Below, one piece after another: positions 1 to 11,100 of a stretch of DNA of 64,000 bases; within the stretch, counting starts at the first letter, position 1, and each line of letters begins with the position of its first letter. Under the pieces are notes generated by a model, which was given only the letters and a program-made list of their open reading frames with translations, made no database searches and was not told where the DNA came from. The translations under genes and the position numbers were made by a program. The stretch is from positions 11,904,001-11,968,000 of the forward strand of contig NC_067203.1 of NCBI RefSeq assembly GCF_026262505.1, given 5' to 3'. The DNA is from Trichomonas vaginalis G3 (Eukaryota; Parabasalia; Trichomonadida; Trichomonadidae).

Positions 1-349
1 AAGAATGATAAATACATGCACAATGAGTTTCTCTAAAAGGGATACATCAACTTCAAAGAAAAAAATATTAATAATTATCAAGAAGTAATTTATAATATCT
101 TGTATATTTGTATGCATATATACATTTTGTATAACCTCCATAAGATCTGCTAATCACAATAACTCTGTTAACAGTGATTTTTTTTAACAATTATATGAGA
201 TTTATACAATACAGAACTTGAAGCATATATACGTATAATTCAGAAATAAACATGATAAAATAAGCTAGTATTATAGAATGAATGATGTTATTCCATCAAA
301 AGAGAATATATTATAAGTTGATAATGGAAAATAGAAAAAACTATGTGAG
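1..349. other. AT-rich flank without a gene
   Basis: I see no coding region, RNA gene or repeat here. It is AT-rich sequence beyond the 3' end of the ankyrin remnant. Confidence 0.5.
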
Positions 350-703
350 TTATGAATTATAATGTGAAGCAATGATGTTTTCCAATTCATAATAATTGTT
401 TTCGATTGAAATGTAAAGTGCTGTTTTATCATATATATCTTTGATATTAATATCTGCATTGTGTGAAATAAGATTTTTTGCTAGTTCTTTGAAATTGTGT
501 TGTGCTGCGATATGGAGTGCTGTTCTCCCATGTTCATCTATGGCATTGATATTAGCACCATGTGAAACAAGAATGCTTACTTCTTCGATCTCATTTTGTT
601 CAGATGCATAATGAAGTGCTGTTCTGCCTTCAATATCTATCGCATTGATATCTGCACCATGAATAATGAGTAATTCTAATACTTCTTTATACTTACATCT
701 TGA
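350..703 (-). pseudogene. Ankyrin-repeat gene remnant, 5' truncated
   Basis: On the minus strand an open stretch of about 118 codons encodes about three ankyrin repeats. Visible pieces are LLIIHGADINAIDIEGRTAL, then LVSHGANINAIDEHGRTAL, then LISHNADINIKDIYDKTAL, ending SHYNS and a TAA at 350-352. There is no ATG: an in-frame stop lies at 704-706 just before the first repeat. The repeats resemble those of the intact ankyrin gene at 24806-26179. A full gene of that kind has an extra N-terminal helical region of over 250 residues, which is missing. I read it as the 3' end of a decayed family member. It could instead be the last part of a gene broken by an upstream frameshift. Confidence 0.75.
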
Positions 704-892
704 TTAATATTCCAGATTTTCATGTCTATTTATTAGTATATGATGGATTGTATTCAATCAACTTTTTTTACTATTGATCACCTCATTCATTTCAAATTTC
801 ATTTCATCTCATAATTCCGTGATGATTTTAGCCAAATTATGTAAAGATAGAATAAGTTTAATTAAAACAAGAACATACAAAAAATGATAATT

Positions 893-2410
893 TTAAAGGT
901 ATTCTTGAGGAATTTTTGGGAAAACAATTTTCTTCAAGGGGTCGTGGGCCATATCTTTGTTATCAAAAGCCCATTCGTCAATGTCAGGGTAGTCAGGGAC
1001 AGCTTTTGTTGGATGGAGTGCGTTAATCTCTTTTTCTGTAAATTCAAACTTTTTACAGTTCACTAATCTAAACATTATGTACATATACCACTCTCCACGC
1101 ATTTCTGGTACGATTTCATCAGGAAATATCCTCTTTTTAATGATTTTCTTGGCAAAAGCAATGAGATATGTCAAAGAATGAATTAATGGAAAAGAATATT
1201 CACTGAATTCAGAAATTAATGATCCCATATCTACTGTTTCTGTATCCATATCAAATATCCACTTCCTGACAACTAAAAAATCAGTAATTTTGAACATCAT
1301 TTTCATTATTGAGTTGACAAAGTTTTCTCCGAAGCCATTTTCTATGAAACTCATCTTCCAGTCCTTTAACAGTGCTGTAACTTGCTTGGAATCATGGGTT
1401 ATCGGTGGAACAGAGTCTAAAAAGAAAATTAGAAAATTGGAAAGCGCTGTTTGGGAAGCGGATTGGAGAACAGCAATAATTGTAGGGTATTTCTTGCTGA
1501 ATTCGGATTCTAAATATCTCTTGATTGTGTAAATTGTAGTTAAAATGTAATAATTCAGTTCATCGTTTGTTTCTTTTGTGCAAACGATATTGCAAATAAG
1601 CATAATGATGGAATCTAAGTTATCATCTTTAATAGATATCCCTGTTTTGATGTAATAACAAATAACAACTGCAAGAAGCGGAAAACGCTTAATTCCTGTA
1701 AGATTTGGCTCTAATCCTATATCACCTTTCTCGGTGATGTACAATCTTTGCTTATTTAGCATCAAATGTATTGTTAAAGAAATTAATTTTGCAGTCCAAT
1801 GAATATTGTTATTTTTGCTTTCTAAAGCGTATTGAACCTCTTCAAGTTGAGTAATTTCTTCAAGTACAAGATCTGACTTTGAAAAAGAGTCGAAAATCAA
1901 AGAAAATCCTGAAGAACTCCAAAGATCGTTTGCTGGATGAATTGTATCAGGCATTGGACGTAAAGATGATATTAATTCCGAATATAGTTCGATTGGCTTA
2001 ATAAGAGACATCAGACTTGTGGAATTTGGATTTTGAGTTTCTTCTGTGAATATTCCTTTTTCAAATTTAATACAAATCGAAAATGTGCCAGCTTTAGATG
2101 TAATTTGCACTGATTGTGTGGGAGTTTTCCCTGCAATTATTGCTTCAATTGGAATTTCTAATTCTTGATTGCCAATTTGATATCGTAATCCATTCTTATT
2201 AAATGCATTTAGGGAAAGAGTCATTTTTCTCGATAGTTTTTCGTTCCATTCTACTTGAAAATGATCTGATGTATTTAATACTGGTTCATCAGCAATATAA
2301 CATGGAAGTGAGCCATTATCTCCATTAAACATCCATGACACATATATATCGGATGGTAAAACACGTGGCAAAGTGATACAATCAATATGGCATATAATCA
2401 ATTCGGGCAT
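893..2410 (-). CDS. NT-C2-like domain protein of unknown function
   Basis: The 505-residue protein is open from ATG to TAA. Residues 1 to about 125 read as an NT-C2-like beta-sandwich, the fold at the N-terminus of EEIG1/EHBP1-type proteins: it starts MPELIICHIDCITLPRVLPS and has alternating strands with ELEIPIEAI and FSICIKFEKG. The remaining 380 residues are predicted helical with hydrophobic stretches such as FPLLAVVICYYI, and have no catalytic motif I recognise. Start: TCACTTTT sits directly before the ATG, a good trichomonad initiator. The next gene upstream is on the same strand about 90 bases away. By analogy NT-C2 proteins link membranes or Rabs to cytoskeleton; that is inference only. 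Confidence 0.7.
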   Translation of the reverse strand: MPELIICHIDCITLPRVLPSDIYVSWMFNGDNGSLPCYIADEPVLNTSDHFQVEWNEKLSRKMTLSLNAFNKNGLRYQIGNQELEIPIEAIIAGKTPTQSVQITSKAGTFSICIKFEKGIFTEETQNPNSTSLMSLIKPIELYSELISSLRPMPDTIHPANDLWSSSGFSLIFDSFSKSDLVLEEITQLEEVQYALESKNNNIHWTAKLISLTIHLMLNKQRLYITEKGDIGLEPNLTGIKRFPLLAVVICYYIKTGISIKDDNLDSIIMLICNIVCTKETNDELNYYILTTIYTIKRYLESEFSKKYPTIIAVLQSASQTALSNFLIFFLDSVPPITHDSKQVTALLKDWKMSFIENGFGENFVNSIMKMMFKITDFLVVRKWIFDMDTETVDMGSLISEFSEYSFPLIHSLTYLIAFAKKIIKKRIFPDEIVPEMRGEWYMYIMFRLVNCKKFEFTEKEINALHPTKAVPDYPDIDEWAFDNKDMAHDPLKKIVFPKIPQEYL

Positions 2411-2418
2411 AAAAGTGA
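2411..2418 (-). promoter_or_regulatory. Initiator (Inr) of the NT-C2-like gene
   Basis: Minus-strand TCACTTTT abuts the ATG, matching the trichomonad TCA-Y-T/A core promoter. It supports both the start codon and the organism group. Confidence 0.65.
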
Positions 2419-2503
2419 CTAAATAAAAAAAATCAATTGAATTCTGAGGTTAATTTTTATTCTTTTTTTTTGAAATAGAAAGTAAACAGGAGATACAGCT
2501 TAG

Positions 2504-3013
2504 TTATTGCGCTTTCTTTTTGGGAGCTTCAAAGAAATTATCAAATATAGCATCAGTATCATCGCCTTGATCTTGCCATTTTGCTGTAGTTTCAATAACT
2601 TTTAGGAACTCTTGGCATGTTTTGTGAGAATAATATATGTCTAATGCTGAAAAAGGAAATGCAATTAAATTACCTTTTTCTTTTCCTTCTAGCATTTCAT
2701 ATATCTTTATTCTGCTATCTGTATCTGACCAAAGGGTACAAACAGCATATGCTTTCAAACCTTCGAATTCCGAAAAGTTACGGAACCCGTCTCCTTCACT
2801 ATCCTTTTCAAAATGAGCATATGTAAATGGTTCTTCAATGTAAACAAGCCATGATTTATCAAAATATCCTGATTTGGCATTTAACCAAATTTCTTTCAAG
2901 CCATCTGATGGCTTATCAGCTGCGTTAATAATTTTTGTCTGAACTTCTTGCTGATTATCTGGTGGAGGAATTGTAATATCATTCTTTTTGGCAGCAGCAA
3001 TAATATTGCCCAT
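2504..3013 (-). CDS. Short acidic protein, possibly N-myristoylated
   Basis: This 169-residue protein is not one I recognise. It begins MGNIIAAAKK, so Gly2 with a small residue at position 6 and following lysines would suit N-myristoylation. Residues 15-30 are proline/glutamine rich; the centre (about 40-150) contains aromatic-rich segments such as SWLVYIEEPFTYAHF and YAVCTLWSDTDSRIKIYEML, which look like a small globular alpha/beta fold; the tail is KKKAQ. An initiator, TCATTTTAGAA, precedes the ATG directly. It lies about 90 bases upstream of the NT-C2-like gene on the same strand, but each gene has its own initiator, so separate transcription is likely. Confidence 0.65.
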   Translation of the reverse strand: MGNIIAAAKKNDITIPPPDNQQEVQTKIINAADKPSDGLKEIWLNAKSGYFDKSWLVYIEEPFTYAHFEKDSEGDGFRNFSEFEGLKAYAVCTLWSDTDSRIKIYEMLEGKEKGNLIAFPFSALDIYYSHKTCQEFLKVIETTAKWQDQGDDTDAIFDNFFEAPKKKAQ

Positions 3014-3024
3014 TTCTAAAATGA
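3014..3024 (-). promoter_or_regulatory. Initiator (Inr)
   Basis: Minus-strand TCATTTTAGAA immediately precedes the ATG of the 169-residue protein and fits the trichomonad initiator. Confidence 0.6.
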
Positions 3025-3930
3025 TACAATTTGTTTACCATTCGACAAATATTATTCCACTAGATTTATTTTCATAGATTATTGTCTGTTTTCTGAAAAA
3101 AGTCGTTATTTCTTTGTTTATAAAATTTATTAAAAGTAAATCATTTGGTTAATTATGATTAACTAGGACTTTCAAAATAACAATTATTTATTATAAGCTT
3201 ATGTCTTAAAAATGAACATTGCTAGCAATATATTTTCAACTTCACAAAATTTGGTGTTTGGCTTTTGATTTCTTTATGATCTATCTATTTAGGTTAAGTT
3301 AATATTATGTACCATTAGTATTTAATTAGATAGAATATTGAGGAATTTGAATATTTATAAAAATAAGAATTCAAACATTTTACTTCATTAGACATTCTGA
3401 CAACATTGAAGATAGGTCATATTTAATGCAATTGTAGACATTTGAGGCATTTTATTATTTGTTCATATCGTTGATTAAAGAAAATGATAGTTTGATTGAG
3501 TAATTCGTTAATTGGATAATAGGCCATTTCAAATACATTATAGACAGAATAACAAATGGTCTTGCAAAAGTATCGAAATTTGAATTGCTAACGTATAACT
3601 AATTTTAACATAAAATCATTAGTAATCATTCGTTACGTATAAATCTTCAAAACCTCCTTGTCTTACAAAATTGCAAAGATTTTATCGACAAATATTGCGA
3701 CCATAAGACAATATATAAAATGAATTAAAAATGCTATTGAGAATTAATCGGTAATTTTTGAATTGAATTCAATCTCGATTTTTTTGCATATAGATATAAA
3801 TTAATTACTATGTAAATATTTAAAAAGGATAAAATTATCGTCATTCAATATCAAAAGTATTCAAATTTTTTATATATCATGTCTTTATCATCGATATATA
3901 TGTAATTCTTCCCTTCCAAAATTTGATTTT
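3025..3930. other. Intergenic spacer
   Basis: About 0.9 kb of AT-rich sequence between two divergent genes. Apart from the two initiators at its edges I see no ORF, repeat or RNA gene. Confidence 0.5.
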
Positions 3931-3938
3931 TCACTTCA
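3931..3938 (+). promoter_or_regulatory. Initiator (Inr) of the C2-domain gene
   Basis: TCACTTCA lies 6 bases before the ATG at 3944. It favours 3944 over the in-frame ATG at 3923, which lies upstream of the initiator. Confidence 0.65.
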
Positions 3939-3943
3939 CAAAA

Positions 3944-4828
3944 ATGTTCCATTTCCGCATTATCAGCTGTAAGGATCTCCCAATTAAAGATGCAGACGGA
4001 AAAATCGATTCTTATGTAATTCTTGAAACAAAAGGTAAGGATAACAAACCTAGAAAAAGAGGAAAAACAAAAGTTGTTCCAAATAATTTAAATCCAGTTT
4101 ATCCAGAAGAAATTTTTGATGTTCCAGCAGATGATTGCTATACAGTCAAGTTCACAGTTATGGACGAAGATGTATTTAAAGATGATACAGCCTGCTGGAT
4201 TAAAATTAAAGTTTCATCTTTGATTTCAAGACTTGGTGATAAATTAACCAAAGAAATGCTTGTCAAGAATCCAGAAAACCACCCAGGTGTACACTCAATG
4301 ATTACCTTCATTGTTACCCTTGATGGTGAACTTGCTTCTGATCACCCAGGTAAGGCATATCTTCCAAGAGCTAAACCAGCTCTTGAAATGCCACATACAA
4401 GACGCGCAGAAATTATTCTTATTGGGACTATGCCAGACCAGAATCTGTACGATTTCGATATATTAGTTGTTCAACCCTAAACAAAGCATTATTGGTGGTC
4501 AGAAATGGAGCACAAGCCTAATTTCATTCAAAGATTCGATGACAGATTTATTATCGATCAAGAAGGTGTTGGTCCACTGATTGTTTTCCCTGTCTACAGA
4601 ACACTCAGAGAATTCAGCAAGACAAAGCTTCAAGTTAGAGTTAACGAGCTTATTCTATCACAAGAACTTATCTATCGTGGTGAATGGCTCATGGATAAAG
4701 TTTTATATCTTCCACAAAAGACAGTCAAGCAATTCACACCAGTTCACCGTAATAACTACAGAACAGAAAGCTGGATTCACCTTCTTCCACAAGATGTTCT
4801 TCCTCCTGGCCCATATTCTCCATTTTAA
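3944..4828 (+). pseudogene. C2-domain protein gene interrupted by one in-frame stop
   Basis: Residues 1 to about 125 are a C2 domain: MFHFRIISCKDLPIKDADGK, then SYVILET, NPVYPEE and MDEDVFKDD supply the strands and the acidic Ca2+-loop residues. The frame ends with TAA at 4478-4480 after ILVVQP. The same frame then stays open to 4828, with the stop followed by TKHYWWSEMEHKPNFIQRFD and a further ~100 residues ending LPPGPYSPF. No reading-frame change is needed, so a single nonsense codon splits one ~294-residue protein. C2 domains bind Ca2+ and phospholipid at membranes. It may be a young pseudogene, a readthrough gene, an assembly error, or a functional 178-residue C2 protein. Confidence 0.65.
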
Positions 4829-5390
4829 ACCATTTTATTTGAGATAAAAAGTCTAAATTCAATTTTCTATAATTTTTGAATACTTATCGAAATTTTTGAA
4901 TGAGCAATTTGGCATATTTATCAGAAATCAAAAACACGAACTTAGTTAGAGGAATACTTAATATTTATAAAAATTTATCAAAAAGTCTGACCAAATTGGG
5001 AGCAACTCTGAGCCATGATTTGAGCTAGACTGAAATTCCATTTATCCACACATAAAGTCAAGTAGCTTTTTCATCAATTGAAGCTTGTGACCCCACAATT
5101 AAAATGAGTTTGGATTTTTTATATGAATGTCTATGTATTTAAAGATATATAACGCTTTATATTATACAAGGAAGCCTTTTTTAAACATAATTTAAATATA
5201 TTATAATACATTAAGGTATATCAAATTGCATTAATCAAAGTTCACATCCTTATTACTCACTTCACTCATTTCCAAAGAATCATAGTATACTAGTATATAC
5301 AAAGAGTGAATGGAAAATGTAATTTGATAATATTCAAAAAAATATTCTGAAAAAAATTCTTTATTATAACAAACAACTTATAAATTACTA
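4829..5390. other. Intergenic spacer between convergent genes
   Basis: AT-rich sequence with no supported gene; nothing distinctive seen. Confidence 0.5.
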
Positions 5391-6800
5391 TTAATTATTA
5401 TTATTCACAGTCTGTAATATTGTATTAACTAGCTCCAAAAATCTGTGAGCGTAAATATCATCTTCTTTTCCTTCAGGACGTGGCCATTCTAGAAGAGTAT
5501 TATAAAAGCTCTCGTATGCAATCTTTTCAACAGTTTCAGTTGAACCAATCTTTTGTTCAGCCACAATTTTCGTGTAAAGAATTGAAAGAGCAAAAAGAGC
5601 GAGAAAATGTCCTTCTGAAGGTTCACACATATCAATTGCTAAGTCAATGTATTCTTCTTTAACATATGAAATGACTTGTTCTAGTGACATTGCAGTCATA
5701 ATTGTCCCCAAAAACTGAATTGCATACTTTCTATGAGAAAACTGACCATTCTGGGCAAGAAAATCTATAAGATCAAGTATTCTTGTTTCAACAAATAGAA
5801 TATTGGCCTTTTGTGAGGTAATTTCTTCTTCATCAGGTTCAATAATTTCTCTCCAAAGCGTATCTAGATAGGGAATGTGGCCCAATAGGTCAACATTTGG
5901 ATTAAGTAAAATATTAATATAGTCTGCATATGATAATTTTTCAAATACTTTTTTTCCCATTGCATAAATCACTAAATGAAGTTTTCTATTATTGACTGAA
6001 ATAGTATTTTCATATAAATCGGTTCTAGTAAAATCTGTTTGAAGCAACTCTGAAAAAAATGTGAAAAAGTCAAAATCTTCTAAAAAGTCAACTTTTTTGT
6101 ACTGAACAATAATTGATTCAAGTAATATGTAAATATGATCAATGTTAGAGTTGTTTTCGTTCTTTGAGAGTTCAATTAATTTGGAAAATATTGCTTTCAT
6201 TATTTCTGGTGGAGTATTTGCTTTAGTAATAAGAGAATTCATCAATTTTCGAATGACAAAGTCATCACCATTAAAATAATAATCAAGACTTTCGATTAGA
6301 AGATTTGTTGGATCTTCTGAAAAAAAACTGTTTGAAATATTCTCATATTGAAGGAAAATACTTAAAAGTATCAAAGACTTATCGGGTAGGCCGGTATCCA
6401 CGCCAAACTGAAATAATAACTTAATCAATATGAAAATTTCAGAATTGGAAAAGAATTTTTGCCCATATTCTTGTTCTGAAACGCAAACTATTAGTAATGC
6501 AATGGAATTTAGTAGATCTGAAGGAACATTCTGATTTTCGAAAATTGTGAAAATAAATCTAATAAAATCTTCTGAGAAGAATAAACAATTTGGCTCCATA
6601 TCGACTTTTGAAGCACATTCATTCAGTGTAGCAAATGCTTCTTTTAATTCTGATGATTCTATTTCATTTTGGTGTTCCAATATATATTCTATCAATGGAT
6701 TAGCTTCATAATGCTTTGCTTCATAAGTTTCCATACCTGTATTTGGATTTATTTTGTTTATATTTTGATTGTTGGTTAAAAATTGTGATACATTCTTCAT
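5391..6800 (-). CDS. Helical (armadillo-like) repeat protein of unknown function
   Basis: I take the start at 6800 (MKNVSQFLTNNQ), giving 469 residues. The initiator TCACAATA ends three bases before that ATG; the in-frame ATG at 6863 is upstream of it and would add an unlikely 21-residue hydrophobic leader. The protein is almost wholly helical, with repeated leucine/isoleucine-rich helix pairs such as LLNSIALLIVCVSEQEYGQ, LILLSIFLQYE and FLALFALSILYTKIV. This is typical of divergent ARM/HEAT scaffolds. No catalytic or targeting motif is visible. Scaffolding or a transport role is only an inference from the fold type. Confidence 0.7.
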   Translation of the reverse strand: MKNVSQFLTNNQNINKINPNTGMETYEAKHYEANPLIEYILEHQNEIESSELKEAFATLNECASKVDMEPNCLFFSEDFIRFIFTIFENQNVPSDLLNSIALLIVCVSEQEYGQKFFSNSEIFILIKLLFQFGVDTGLPDKSLILLSIFLQYENISNSFFSEDPTNLLIESLDYYFNGDDFVIRKLMNSLITKANTPPEIMKAIFSKLIELSKNENNSNIDHIYILLESIIVQYKKVDFLEDFDFFTFFSELLQTDFTRTDLYENTISVNNRKLHLVIYAMGKKVFEKLSYADYINILLNPNVDLLGHIPYLDTLWREIIEPDEEEITSQKANILFVETRILDLIDFLAQNGQFSHRKYAIQFLGTIMTAMSLEQVISYVKEEYIDLAIDMCEPSEGHFLALFALSILYTKIVAEQKIGSTETVEKIAYESFYNTLLEWPRPEGKEDDIYAHRFLELVNTILQTVNNNN

Positions 6801-6803
6801 TAA

Positions 6804-6811
6804 TATTGTGA
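6804..6811 (-). promoter_or_regulatory. Initiator (Inr) fixing the start of the helical-repeat gene
   Basis: Minus-strand TCACAATA, three bases from the ATG at 6800, decides between two in-frame starts. Confidence 0.6.
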
Positions 6812-7210
6812 TATAATAAGATTTCTTGCTGACAATTAGCTTTAAAATCAACAATAAAAACAATAAATGTTAGTCTTTTTGCATTTTTAAGCCAATTTAA
6901 TAAAACTATAATTTGATATTTTGTTAGATGCATAAAATCCTGCAATATAGCAATAAAATGCTATATAGGAAGTTCAAAGGAGAAAGTTAAATCATATGGT
7001 AGAAAACTCGGAAAATGAGGCATTATTATGCCAATGACTGTAACTAAGCCTTTGGAATATAGCTCATACATATAAAAATATCTCATCAGATGTTTCAAAT
7101 TTGGTATAAAAACTATTCGTTCAAAAATTAGAAAGAATAAACGGATAAAAATAGTTCAAAAACTTGGTAAAATCAAAGGCATAAGGTTAATAAGAATAGG
7201 TTGAATGGTT
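6812..7210. other. Intergenic spacer
   Basis: About 400 bases with no supported feature. Confidence 0.45.
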
Positions 7211-7723
7211 TTATTCATACTTTGACTTTGGAATGGAAGATGGCCAAGTAATTAATAATATAAAATTAACAAACAAATAAATCGCGCTAAGGAACAATCC
7301 CGTTGGACTTGAGTAAGCCAAAGAGATAATTGCGTGGTAAAACGTAAGGTAAGCTAAACTGAATTTGAAATTAAAAGCTCCTCTATAAGAAAAGACACTA
7401 TTTTTCAAGGTCTTAAAAATTGATGTAATGCTTAATGGGAGAAGGAAGTAAAACGAAACTGTTGGTCCTAAAATTGAAGCGTTGAAACCAAAATCGAATA
7501 TTGGACATGATCTGATTGTTAATACGAAGATAACGAATTCGGCACCCATGAAAAGATATATGAGAGTTGACCATAAAATGATCTCGATGGGATCTCTGCT
7601 TCCAAAGGAAACAAAATGAAACAATTTAACAACAACCAAGTGGCTAATGATTAAAACTATGTTGACCCACAGCCAAACGCTGCTGAAATCAATCATGGCT
7701 TCAATCATTCTCAGTTGAAACAT
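7211..7723 (-). CDS. Multi-pass membrane protein of unknown function
   Basis: The 170-residue product is strongly hydrophobic with about five predicted membrane segments: around residues 14-36 (VWLWVNIVLIISHLVVV), 47-68 (IILWSTLIYLFMGAEFVIFV), 85-103, 122-140 and 143-162 (LSAIYLFVNFILLITW). Termini are short and polar, the last residues being SIPKSKYE. I do not recognise the family; size and topology suit a small endomembrane protein. The initiator TCATCTG directly precedes the ATG. A second in-frame ATG at codon 6 is possible. Confidence 0.65.
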   Translation of the reverse strand: MFQLRMIEAMIDFSSVWLWVNIVLIISHLVVVKLFHFVSFGSRDPIEIILWSTLIYLFMGAEFVIFVLTIRSCPIFDFGFNASILGPTVSFYFLLPLSITSIFKTLKNSVFSYRGAFNFKFSLAYLTFYHAIISLAYSSPTGLFLSAIYLFVNFILLITWPSSIPKSKYE

Positions 7724-7730
7724 CAGATGA
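7724..7730 (-). promoter_or_regulatory. Initiator (Inr) of the membrane-protein gene
   Basis: Minus-strand TCATCTG abuts the start codon, as in other trichomonad genes in this window. Confidence 0.6.
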
Positions 7731-8132
7731 CACTTTTTTGCGCTTCATCCCTTGGCACTTTTACATCAACTTTTTTTATGTCATTTTGAGGATGAGAAGC
7801 ATTTGACAAATTTGACTCGATTTTTTATTGCGTCATGCATATGTACCAAATATCTTTTTCCGAATACAATTTGACAAAATCTAATTCAATTGTGGGCACC
7901 AACTATTCTCCATCAAAAGATAAATTACCATCAGCTTTATCAAAACATGAGGAAGCAAACAAATAAAGAAATACGAGTCTTTAAAAATTTCTTAACTTTC
8001 ATTATTAAGAGTATATAAGATTCATGACCGAATCACTTGCGAACGCTTGTAAATTTTATTGGGAAAAATGGAGCAATCAATTATCAAACAATATGGTATA
8101 GTTCTTTAAATAGACAAATACAAAATAAAATA
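7731..8132. other. Intergenic spacer
   Basis: AT-rich, no supported gene or repeat. Confidence 0.45.
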
Positions 8133-11100
8133 TTAGTTATCTGAGTCCTTAATTGGATCATCTGGCATATGGTGATAATGAAGATCTATTGGAGTAGCCT
8201 TAATTTCCGCAATCATTTGATCGAGAATAAAATTATCGCTTAAAGCATCCCATATGTTGTCATTTACAGGATATACAGGCAATGTTGGCATATTCCATTT
8301 GGCATCGTCTTCATTCTGCAAAGGTTTCCTGTGTTTTCGAACCCTTCGAAGTTTTTCTGGTGGTTTTTCATCATTCTGCAAGTAAATCGGAGGAACAAAT
8401 AGTGGTTCTTCCTCGCTGGATTCGGCTTTCTTTGATTTTGGCTCTTCTTTCAAAATGAAATTTTGAAGTTCCACAGAAACCTTCCTTCTGCGTCGTTTTC
8501 TTTCTGGTTGCAAAGTTTGTGGTTCTTTATCTTCATTTTCTTCAATCTTCTTTGGAGATGGCGTCTTTTTCTGCTCAATTTTGTTATCTGAGCCATCAAT
8601 TGTTTTCCCGACACTGCGTCTACGCCTTTGACGATCTGGTTGAAGAGTAGCTGGTGAGGTGTCTTCATCACCTGCTAATGTCTTTGCATGGTGATGATGC
8701 TTGTGGGAATTTGTAACCAAAGGCTTTTCCATCTCTCTGATAGGAGATATTTCTAAAATAGGTGGAGAGTTATTTAATTTAAGTAATGAAACAGCCTTGA
8801 TTTCAGTTTTGGCAAAACGATTTTTGTCATCTGCAATTTCAAGATTATTTGTGGCTTCGATGCATAATGGAGATTTATGCTGATGCTTTGCAGATTGAGA
8901 TCTCCTTCTCGAACTTCTTAAAGGCTCGATTTTTTGAGCAATTTCTGGAGATTTCATGATATTGTCCTCTTTCTTATGAGTTGTATGTGGTTGAGGTGTT
9001 GGATTACGACGGTTCCTATGGTGATGATGGTTGTTCTCTTCAATGTTTGGCTTTTGTTCATTATTTTTAGGAGATCTGTCTTTAATTTCGTTATTTTCTG
9101 GAATATCTTCTCCTTGTAATGTATTGGCATGTCTTCTATGCCTTCTCCTGGGTTCCTTCTGTATGATAACATTTGGTGAGTTCCTTTTTGGCGTTTCATT
9201 GTCAATTGTCATTGGAGTTCTATGTCTGTGTCTTCTTCCACCTTCAATTTCCTTTGGCTTCGATGTTCCACTCCATATAGGAGTTGTTATTGGTTCTCCA
9301 GCTCCCCTAACTAAAGGTGTGACATTCAAAGAATTATTTTGCAATAATTCGGCCGGAATTCCACGTTGTTTCACAATACTCGATAATTGTTCCTCAGTGA
9401 TATATTCTGGGAACTCAAATTTGTAAGCGAACCATGGAATTTTGAATGGTTTATCAAAAACTGTTTCGTATTCCTTTGAAAATGCGTATCTCATAGCAAA
9501 CTTATCAAGAAGCTGATTAACATCTCTGTATTCTGTTTCAACTCCCATGTACTTTGAGATATCATTCTGAGGGAAACAAATTACGGTGCTGATATTAGGA
9601 TCATTAAGGAAGAAATTGAGAAAATCTAATAATTCTGCATAAGAAACTGGTGATGATTCATCAAAACTAATGAGGCATCTTTTTGTTGTCGATTTTGCGA
9701 ATTCTTTAAGAGCATTGTAGAATGTGTTTTGAGCATAATGTTTTTCGATACTTATTTCACGGATATTCTGGCATTTCTTCAAAGAATTCAAAATTAATGA
9801 CAAATTATCTCCAAGATGAGTGGCTTCTGTTCCATTCATGACAAGTCTCTTGATTGGAGATCCTTCGAGATAGTTTGCAAATAGCTTAACTTCTGCAGGT
9901 CTGTTTAATGTGAAACAATCATTAAAAATTAAGGTTTGGAGGAACTTTTGACGAGACAAAAATGAAATAAATGGACGAGAAATAGGATTTCCACTCCAGT
10001 CAAGAACTTGAAGTGATTTGAACTGTGAAAAAGAAAGAAAATCATCAATAGATTTCCATTCTCCAGTATTTGCATTAGTTTGAGCAAGAGAAAGTGATAA
10101 ACCTCCATTGAAATTAGCAAAAAGTATCTCAAAGAATGCCTTCATATGGAATCCTGACCAACGAACTCCATTTGCGAAAATTGTATGGATTAATTTAGGC
10201 AGAACTAAATTTTCTCCAAATGTCTTTGTACATAAGTTATTAGAAACACTAAGAACACGAAGATTCTTGAAGTTATTTATATTTGATGACAAAATTTCGA
10301 AAATTGTTGATACTTCAAGGTTACAATTATCAAGGGAAAGCATAATTGTACGGGATGTCAATAAGTTTTGAAGTAAAATTCCGGAAGTTGACCTCATATT
10401 TATGAATTTTGGAGCAATTCTAATTTTAGGAACAACTGTATTGTAGAAAAAATAATAACTGTTAGGTGAAGCATTGTGAAATGACAATGAATAAATGTTT
10501 CTTGAGTTCAAAATCGAAATTAAAGTCAAAAACTGCTCTTGCGAAAGGTTTGAGTCAGTAAACGATAAGCATTGTAGTCGGGAATGCATGTTTGAAACGA
10601 GTGCCTCTGCAATTACTGAATACTGATTTGGTAATGGTCCAATAAAATGAATATGCTTTAATTGTGAATCGTACTTAATAAAATTAAGGAATTTCGGCAT
10701 AAATTGTGATGATTCATTGAGTTCCACTTCAAGACTCGTTACTTCAGGTAATAACGGAATTAAATTAAAAATGTACTTTGAATTTTCGTTTGTAATTTTG
10801 ATAGAATCTGGTGTGGTACGGAGGAAGTAATTCAATTCTTTTATTTTTTCTGGATTTAAAGCAACGATTCTTGCAAATGCGCTCCGTTGTGTTGGAATTG
10901 AATGAAATTCTTTATTAATCCCAGTAATTTCGGACTGGGTCATTAATTTTTCGAGTACTGATTTTATTTTATTTGGCAATTCAGAACCATTTTCTACATC
11001 AAAAGTCAAAATCGAATCTTTAAAAACGAGTTTATTTGTTGTTGAATTCATTTCATATTGGGAAATATCGAACCACTTATGTTGTTCGACAATTTTTGGT

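Noticed and set aside
271..459. 62-codon minus-strand ORF
   Set aside because: It overlaps the ankyrin remnant in another frame; the ankyrin frame is the meaningful one.
8701..9426. Plus-strand ORFs of 60-131 codons opposite the LRR gene
   Set aside because: They mirror the low-complexity Arg/His/Pro-rich tail of the gene and have no initiator.
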